Assembly: GCF_032854445.1 (NCBI RefSeq)
Contig: NW_027018213.1
Coordinates: 1 to 56,312 of the forward strand
Length of the DNA: 56,312 nt
Origin: Liolophura sinensis
Taxonomy: Eukaryota > Mollusca > Polyplacophora > Chitonida > Chitonidae
Direction: 5' to 3'
The notes beneath the pieces are model-generated. The model searched no databases. It worked only from the letters and a program-made list of their open reading frames with translations, and had not been told where the DNA came from. Each line of letters begins with the position of its first letter. Positions within the stretch are counted from its first letter, which is position 1. The translations under genes and the position numbers were made by a program. Below are positions 49,429-56,312 of the stretch, one piece after another.

Positions 49429-52400
49429 AACAAAACACCAGGCAAAAATGCAAAAGTGGAAAAACTGTTCCAGTGCTGCTGGTAAGAGGCTAATCCGACG
49501 TATTTTGTGGCGAGAAATCGAATGGTGCAAACCGCGTTGCTCTCTGACCAATACTTTTGGCTGTAGTGACAATTCAATGATCATTTATGTCATAATCACG
49601 TGCCCAGTAACGGCTCTTACTGCATGGAAACCAGGGAAATTTGCAATTTTTTAACAGCTGCCGATGCCTGGCCCAATTCCGCATCTTTTGGCACCTTATA
49701 AATGTGGGTCAGTGTTCAGTTGTACTTTCTACAGCAGACTGTATCAAGTACCTTGTGTTTTTTACGTACAAATGGTCTGGTTTTTCTACACGTGGATAAA
49801 GACATTGAGATTGTCTTGGACTTAGAAGTAAGACAATTGCTGGGTGAGTTAAATTGGCTTAGCCCAAAGATTTGACGTCTTCTGGGCTACCGAAGGGCAC
49901 ATAACTTATAGTCAAAAGTTGAATATAGTAATGACCAGTCGCGATTGTACAGAGTACAGTGTAGCCGATTTCAATTAACAAAAAGACCAGGTAAAAATGC
50001 AAAATTTGAAAAACTGTTCCAGTGCTGCTGGTAAGAGGCTAATCCGACGTATTTTGTGACGAGAAATCGAATGGTGCAAACTGCGTTGCTCTCTGACCAA
50101 TACTTTTGGCTGTAGAGACAATTCAAAGATCATTTATGTCATAATCACGTGCCCAGTAACGGCTCTTACTCCATGGAAACCAGGGATATTTGCAATTTTT
50201 TAACAGCTGCCGATGCCTGGCCCAATTCCGCATCTTTTGGCACCTTATAAATGTGGGTCAGTGTTTAGTTGTACTTTTTACAGCAGACTGTATCAAGTAC
50301 CTTGTGTTTTTTTGTACAAATGGACTGGTTTTTCTACACGTAGATAAAGACATTGAGATTGTCTTAGACTTAGAAGTAAGACAATTGCTGGGTGAGTTAA
50401 ATGGGCTTAGCCCAAAGATTTGACGTCTTCTGGGCTACCGAAGGGCACATAACTTATAGTCAAAAGTTGAATATAGTAATGACCAGTCGCGATTGTACAG
50501 AGTACAGTGTAGCCGATTTAAATTAACAAAAAGACCAGGTAAAAATGCAAAAGTGGAAAAACTGTTCCAGTGCTGCTGGTAAGAGGCTAATCCGACGTAT
50601 TTTGTGACGAGAAATCGAATGGTGCAATCCGCGTTGCTCTCCGACCAATACTTTTGGCTGTAGTGACAATTGAATGATCATTGATGTCATAATCACGTGC
50701 CCAGCAACGTCTCTTACTCCATGGAAACCAGGGAAATTTGCAATTTTTAAAACAGCTGCCGATGCCTGGCTCAATTCCGCATCTTTTTGCACCTTACTGA
50801 AGTGGGTCAGTGTTCAGTTGTACTTTTTACAGCAGACTGTATGAAGTACCTTGTGTTTTTCACGTACAAATGGTGTGGTTTTTCTACACGTAGATAAAGA
50901 CATTGAGATTGTCTTGCACTTAGAAATAAGGCAATTGCTGGGTGAGTTAAATGGGCTTGGCCCAAAGATTTGTCGTCTTCTGGGCTACCGAAGGGCACAT
51001 AACTTATAGTCAAAAGTTGAATATAGTAATGACCAGTCGCGATTGTACAGAGTACAGTGTAGCCGATTTCAATTAACAAAAAGACCAGGTAAAAATGCAA
51101 AAGTGGAAAAACTGTTCCAGTGCTACTAGTAAGAGGCTAATCCGACGTAATTTGTGACGAGAAATCGAATAGTGCAATCCGCGTTTCTCTCCGACCAATA
51201 CTTTTGGCTGTAGCGACAATTGAATGATCATTTATGTCATAATCACGTGCGTAGCAACGGCTCTTACTCCATGGAAACCAGGGATATTTTCAATTTTTTA
51301 ACAACTGCCGATGCCTGGCCCAATTCCGCATCTTTTGGCACCTTATAAATGTGGGTCAGTGTTTAGTTGTACTTTTTACAGCAGACTGTATCAAGTACCT
51401 TGTGTTTTTCATGTACAAATGGTGTGGTTTTTCTACACGTAGATAAAGACATTGAGATTGTCTTGCACTTAGAAATAAGACAATTGCTGGGTGAGTTAAA
51501 TGGGCTTGGCCCAAAGATTTCAGGTCTTCTGGCCTACCGAAGGGCACATAACTTATAGTCAAAAGTTGAATATAGTAATGACCAGTCGCGATTGTACAGA
51601 GTACAGTGTAGCCGATTTCAATTAACAAAACACCAGGCAAAAATGCAAAAGTGGAAAAACTGTTCCAGTGCTGCTGGTAAGAGGCTAATCCGACGTATTT
51701 TGTGACGAGAAATCGAATGGTGCAATCCGCGTTGCTCTCCGACCAATACTTTTGGCTGTAGTGACAATTGAATGATCATTGATGTCATAATCACGTGCCC
51801 AGCAACGTCTCTTACTCCATGGAAACCAGGGAAATTTGCAATTTTTCAACAGCTGCCGATGCCTGGCTCAATTCTGCATCTTTTTGCACCTTACTGAAGT
51901 GGGTCAGTGTTCAGTTGTACTTTTTACAGCAGACTGTATCAAGTACCTTGTGTTTTTCATGTACAAATGGTGTGGTTTTTCTACACGTAGATAAAGACAT
52001 TGAGATTGTCTTGCACTTAGAAGTAAGGCAATTGCTGGGTGAGTTAAATGGGCTTGGCCCAAAGATTTGTCGTCTTCTGGGCTACCGAAGGGCACATAAC
52101 TTATAGTCAAAAGTTGAATATAGTAATGACCAGTCGCGATTGTACAGAGTACAGTGTAGCCGATTTCAATTAACAAAAAGACCAGGTAAAAATGCAAAAG
52201 TGGAAAAACTGTTCCAGTGCCACTAGTAAGAGGCTAATCCGACGTATTTTGTGGCGAGAAGTCGAATGGTGCAAACCGCGTTGCTCTTCGACCAATAGTT
52301 TTGGCTGTGGTGACAATTCAATGATCATTGATGTCATAATCACGTGCGTAGCAACGGCTCTTACTCCATGGAAACCAGGGAAATTTGCAATTTTTTAACA

Positions 52401-53271
52401 ACTGCCGATGCCTGGCCCAATTCCGCATCTTTTGGCACCTTTTAAATGTGGGTCAGTGTTTAGTTGTACTTTTTACAGCAGACTGTATCAAGTACCTTGT
52501 GTTTTTCATGTACAAATGGTGTGGTTTTTCTACACGTAGATAAAGACATTGAGATTGTCTTGCACTTAGAAGTAAGGCAATTGCTGGGTGAGTTAAATGG
52601 GCTTGGCCCAAATATTTGTCGTCTTCTGGCCTACCAAAGGGCACATAACTTATAGTCAAAAGTTGAATATAGTAATAACCAGTCGCGATTGTACAGAGTA
52701 CAGTGTAGCCGATTTCAATTAACAAAAAGACCAGGTAAAAATGCAAAAGTTGAAAAAAAATGTTCCAGTGCTACTAGTAAGAGGCTAATCCGACGTATTT
52801 TGTGGCGAGAAATCGAATGGTGCAAACGGCGTTGCTCTCCGACCAATACTTTAGGCTGTAGAGACAATTCAAAGATCATTTATGTCATAATCACGTGCCC
52901 AGTAACGGCTCTTACTCCATGGAAACCAGGGATATTTGCAATTTTTTAACAGTTGCCGATGCCTGGCCCAATTCCGCATCTTTTGGCACCTTATAAATGT
53001 GGGTCAGTGTTTAGTTGTACTTTTTACAGCAGACTGTATCAAGTACCTTGTGTTTTTCATGTACAAATGGTGTGGTTTTTCTACACGTAGATAAAGACAT
53101 TGAGATTGTCTTGCACTTAGAAGTAAGGCAATTGCTGGGTGAGTTAAATGGGCTTAGCCCAAAGATTTCACGTCTTCTGGGCTACCGAAGGGCACATAAC
53201 TTATAGTCAAAAGTTGAATATAGTAATGACCAGTCGCGATTGTACAGAGTACAGTGTAGCCGATTTAAATT
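49429..53271 (+). repeat. 7-monomer higher-order repeat, copy 2 (3,843 bp)
   Basis: Monomers 91-97. Unit boundaries sit 3,842 bp after those of copy 1, and shared private variants include CACGTGGATAAAG (45948 and 49792) and GGGATATTTTCAATT (47451 and 51293). The differences I noticed are in the last unit: an extra A in the A-run near 52750, CAC instead of GAC at about 53170, and GATTTAAATT instead of GATTTCAATT at its end. Confidence 0.95.
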
Positions 53272-53272
53272 A
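53150..53272 (+). other. Phase jump in the higher-order repeat
   Basis: After the second 7-monomer copy a third copy should restart with the unit-1 type. Instead, monomer 97 ends with the CAC variant and GATTTAAATT, and monomer 98 is the unit-3 type (TTTAAAACAGC). Units 1 and 2 are skipped. The break lies between the TTAGCCC palindrome (about 53153) and 53266, and is consistent with unequal crossing-over out of register by two units. Confidence 0.8.
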
Positions 53273-54922
53273 ACAAAAAGACCAGGTAAAAATGCAAAAG
53301 TGGAAAAACCTGTTCCAGTGCTGCTGGTAAGAGGCTAATCCGACGTATTTTGTGACGAGAAATCGAATGGTGCAATCCGCGTTGCTCTCCGACCAATACT
53401 TTTGGCTGTAGTGACAATTGAATGATCATTGATGTCATAATCACGTGCCCAGCAACGTCTCTTACTCCATGGAAACCAGGGAAATTTGCAATTTTTAAAA
53501 CAGCTGCCGATGCCTGGCTCAATTCCGCATCTTTTTGCACCTTACTGAAGTGGGTCAGTGTTCAGTTGTACTTTTTACAGCAGACTGTATCAAGTACCTT
53601 GTGTTTTTCACGTACAAATGGTGTGGTTTTTCTACACGTAGATAAAGACATTGAGATTGTCTTGCACTTAGAAATAAGGCAATTGCTGGGTGAGTTAAAT
53701 GGGCTTGGCCCAAAGATTTGTCGTCTTCTGGCCTACCGAAGGGCACATAACTTATAGTCAAAAGTTGAATATAGTAATGACCAGTCGCGATTGTACAGAG
53801 TACAGTGTAGCCGATTTCAATTAACAAAAAGACCAGGTAAAAATGCAAAAGTGGAAAAACTGTTCCAGTGCTACTAGTAAGAGGCTAATCCGACCGTAAT
53901 TTGTGACGAGAAATCGAATAGTGCAATCCGCGTTTCTCTCCGACCAATACTTTTGGCTGTAGCGACAATTGAATGATCATTTATGTCATAGTCACGTGCG
54001 TAGCAACGGCTCTTACTCCATGGAAACCAGGGATATTTGCAATTTTTAACAACTGCCGATGCCTGGCCCAATTCCGCATCTTTTGGCACCTTATAAATGT
54101 GGGTCAGTGTTTAGTTGTACTTTTTACAGCAGACTGTATCAAGTACCTTGTGTTTTTCATGTACAAAATGGTGTGGTTTTTCTACACGTAGATAAAGACA
54201 TTGAGATTGTCTTGCACTTAGAAATAAGACAATTGCTGGGTGAGTTAAATGGGCTTGGCCCAAAGATTTCAGGTCTTCTGGCCTACCGAAGGGCACATAA
54301 CTTATAGTCAAAAGTTGAATATAGTAATGACCAGTCGCGATTGTACAGAGTACAGTGTAGCCGATTTCAATTAACAAAACACCAGGCAAAAATGCAAAAG
54401 TGGAAAAACTGTTCAGTGCTGCTGGTAAGAGGCTAATCCGACGTATTTTGTGACGAGAAATCGAATGGTGCAATCCGCGTTGCTCTCCGACCAATACTTT
54501 TGGCTGTAGTGACAATTGAATGATCATTGATGTCATAATCACGTGCCCAGCAACGTCTCTTACTCCATGGAAACCAGGGAAATTTGCAATTTTTCAACAG
54601 CTGCCGATGCCTGGCTCAATTCTGCATCTTTTTGCACCTTACTGAAGTGGGTCAGTGTTCAGTTGTACTTTTTACAGCAGACTGTAATCAAGTACCTTGT
54701 GTTTTTCATGTACAAATGGTGTGGTTTTTTCTACACGTAGATAAAGACATTGAGATTGTCTTGCACTTAGAAGTAAGGCAATTGCTGGGGTGAGTTAAAT
54801 GGGCTTGGCCCAAAGATTTGTCGTCTTCTGGGCTACCGAAGGGCACATAACTTATAGTCAAAAGTTGAATATAGTAATGACCAGTCGCGATTGTACAGAG
54901 TACAGTGTAGCCGATTTCAATT
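53272..54922 (+). repeat. Shortened higher-order repeat copy (monomers 98-100)
   Basis: These match units 3-5 of the 7-monomer repeat (50525-52171) at shifts of 2,747-2,749, with extra single-base changes in length: AAAAACCTGTTCC (53306), CGACCGTAATTTG (53892), TACAAAATGG (54161), CTGTTCAGTGC (54410), CTGTAATCAAG (54684) and GCTGGGGTGAG (54785). Unit 6 does not follow; the array changes to the monomer-76 type. Confidence 0.85.
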
Positions 54923-56312
54923 AACAAAAAGACCAGGTAAAAATGCAAAAGTGGAAAAACTGTTCCAGTGCTGCTGGTAAGAGGCTAATCCGACGTATTT
55001 TGTGACGAGAAATCGAATGGTGCAAACCGCGTTGCTCTCCGACCAATAGTTTTGGCTCTAGCGACAATTCAATGATCATTGATGTCATAATCACGTGCGT
55101 AGCAACGGCTCTTACTCCATGGAAACTAGGGAAATTTGCAATTTTTTAACAACTGCCGATGCCTGGCCCAATTCCGCATCTTTTGGCACCTTTTAAATGT
55201 GGGTCAGTGTTTAGTTGTACTTTTTACAGCAGACTGTATCAAGTACCTTGTGTTTTTCATGTACAAATGGTCTGGTTTTTCTACACGTAAATAAAGACAT
55301 TGAGATTGTATTGCACTTAGAAGTAAGGCAATTGCTGGGTGAGTTACATGGGCTTGGCCCAAATATTTGTCGTCTTCTGGCCTACCGAAGGCACATAACT
55401 TATAGTCAAAAGTTGAATATAGTAATAACCAGTCGCGATTGTACAGAGTACAGTGTAGCCGATTTCAATTTACAAAAAGACCAGGTAAAAATGCAAAAGT
55501 GGAAAAAATGTTCCAGTGCTACTAGTAAGAGGCTAATCCGACGTATTTTGTGACGAGAAATCGAATGGTGCTAAACCGCGTTGCTCTTCGACCAATAGTT
55601 TTGGCTGTGGTGACAATTCAATGATCATTGATGTCATAATCACGTGCGTAGCAACGGCTCTTACTCCATGGAAACCAGGGAAATTTGCAATTTTTTAACA
55701 ACTGCCGATGTCTGGCCCAATTCCGCATCTTTTGGCACCTTTTAAATGTGGGTCAGTGTTTAGTTGTACTTTTTACAGCAGACTGTATGAAGTACCTTGT
55801 GTTTTTCATGTACAAATGGTGTGGTTTTTCTACACGTAGATAAAGACATTGAGATTGTCTTGCACTTAGAAGTAAGGCAATTGCTGGGTGAGTTAAATGG
55901 GCTTGGCCCAAAGATTTGTCGTCTTCTGGGCTACCGAAGGGCACATAACTTATAGTCAAAAGTTGAATATAGTAATAACCAGTCGCGATTGTACAGAGTA
56001 CAGTGTAGAACCGAATTTCAATTAACAAAAAGACCAGGTAAAAATGCAAAAGTTGAAAAAAATGTTCAGTGCTACTAGTAAGAGGCTAATCCGACGTATT
56101 TTGTGGCGAGAAATCGAATGGTGCAAACCGCGTTGCTCTCCGACCAATACTTTAGGCTGTAGAGACAATTTAAAGATCATTTATGTCATAATCACGTGCC
56201 CAGTAACGGCTCTTACTCCATGGAAACCAGGGAAATTTGCAATTTTTCAACAGCTGCCGATGCCTGGCTCAATTCCGCATCTTTTGGCACCTTACTGAAG
56301 TGGGTCAGTGTT
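54923..56312 (+). repeat. Block matching monomers 76-78, cut by the window end (101-103)
   Basis: Monomer 101 has GGCTCTAGCGAC, GGAAACTAGGG and the rare TTGTATTGCAC. Monomer 102 has the TTTACAAAAAGACC start. Monomer 103 (56024-56312, 289 bases) has GTTGAAAAAAATG and is truncated by the end of the window. There is an irregular insertion, TGTAGAACCGAATTTC, at about 56007, making monomer 102 553 bp. The array evidently continues past the window. Confidence 0.85.

Larger units (their letters stand above)
1..56312 (+). repeat. Tandem satellite array, ~549-bp monomer, 102 full copies plus one partial
   Basis: Seen directly: the same ~549-bp unit repeats head to tail with no interruption. Phasing each unit on the A-rich start (AACAAAAAGACCAGG or AACAAAACACCAGG) gives starts at 1, 551, 1102, 1651, 2201, 2751, 3300, 3848, 4397, 4947, 5495, 6044, 6593, 7142, 7691, 8240, 8789, 9338, 9887, 10436, 10985, 11534, 12083, 12632, 13181, 13730, 14279, 14828, 15378, 15927, 16476, 17025, 17574, 18124, 18673, 19222, 19771, 20320, 20869, 21419, 21968, 22517, 23066, 23615, 24181, 24728, 25276, 25820, 26368, 26913, 27462, 28009, 28560, 29106, 29653, 30203, 30751, 31300, 31849, 32399, 32947, 33496, 34066, 34614, 35164, 35713, 36259, 36805, 37353, 37899, 38447, 38995, 39544, 40096, 40645, 41194, 41743, 42292, 42842, 43391, 43940, 44489, 45037, 45587, 46135, 46683, 47233, 47782, 48330, 48879, 49429, 49977, 50525, 51075, 51624, 52172, 52721, 53272, 53823, 54373, 54923, 55471 and 56024. 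The phase is arbitrary. No gene, RNA gene or transposon terminus is visible anywhere. Monomer numbers in the other entries follow this list. A eukaryotic satellite is inferred from copy number and higher-order structure; the species and chromosomal position are unknown. Confidence 0.98.

Noticed and set aside
1-56312. Short open frames of 60-177 codons on both strands read as genes
   Set aside because: They are the same few frames repeated in each monomer, with frequent stops, frameshifts and free amino-acid changes, no recognisable domain, and no promoter or splice context. They follow from the repeat and its length divisible by three.
1-56312. CRISPR array
   Set aside because: The repeat is the whole ~549-bp unit with no short repeat/unique spacer pattern and no cas genes.
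1-56312. Transposon or retroelement origin
   Set aside because: No terminal repeats, target-site duplications, poly-A tail or transposase or reverse-transcriptase motifs were found. The small inverted repeats are internal and a few bases long.
1-56312. Ribosomal DNA spacer or telomeric repeat array
   Set aside because: No rRNA sequence, promoter-like subrepeat or short telomeric motif is present. A spacer subrepeat cannot be fully excluded without flanking DNA, but 56 kb of pure 549-bp units makes it unlikely.

Overview
The whole 56,312-base window is one uninterrupted head-to-tail satellite DNA array. The unit is about 549 bp. I placed 102 complete monomers and one partial monomer (56024-56312); they average 549.25 bp and all lie in the same orientation. 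There is no unique flanking DNA and no recognisable gene, RNA gene, transposon, CRISPR array or origin. The many short open frames are the same few frames repeated in every monomer, with amino-acid changes, frameshifts and recurrent stops, so I call no CDS. A long homogenised array with higher-order structure points to a eukaryotic chromosome, most likely centromeric or pericentromeric, subtelomeric or other heterochromatin. I do not recognise the monomer and cannot name the organism. One hand-counted monomer is about 42% GC and keeps 18 CpG sites.

Layout. (1) 1 to about 22.3 kb: a diverged, mixed set of monomer subtypes with very stable length (monomers 11-43 are all 549 or 550 bp). It includes a subtype marked TCTGTTGT that I do not see further right. 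It also holds two dimer duplications (about 5.26-7.46 kb and 20,062-22,259) and a 12-monomer-spaced repeat of a three-monomer block (551-2200 and 7142-8788). (2) About 23.6-40.6 kb: subtypes arranged with 5-, 10- and 12-monomer spacing. Monomer lengths become irregular (544-570 bp), with many single-base indels, an 18-bp and a 22-bp local duplication, and a badly disturbed stretch at 39.5-40.6 kb. (3) About 41-56.3 kb: cleaner, more homogenised DNA. It contains two nearly identical adjacent copies of a 7-monomer higher-order repeat of 3,842 bp (45587-49428 and 49429-53271), followed by a phase jump into a shortened copy.

Each monomer carries conserved short structures: an ATCACGTG E-box (the budding-yeast CDEI consensus), four 6-bp palindromes within 58 bp, and three small inverted repeats in its last third. 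Several monomers are visible chimeras with breakpoints inside the unit, so this locus records unequal exchange and gene conversion. The most interesting leads are the higher-order structure with 5/7/12 spacing, the E-box repeated about every 549 bp in a possible centromeric satellite, and an antisense frame that stays open across almost a whole monomer in a few copies.
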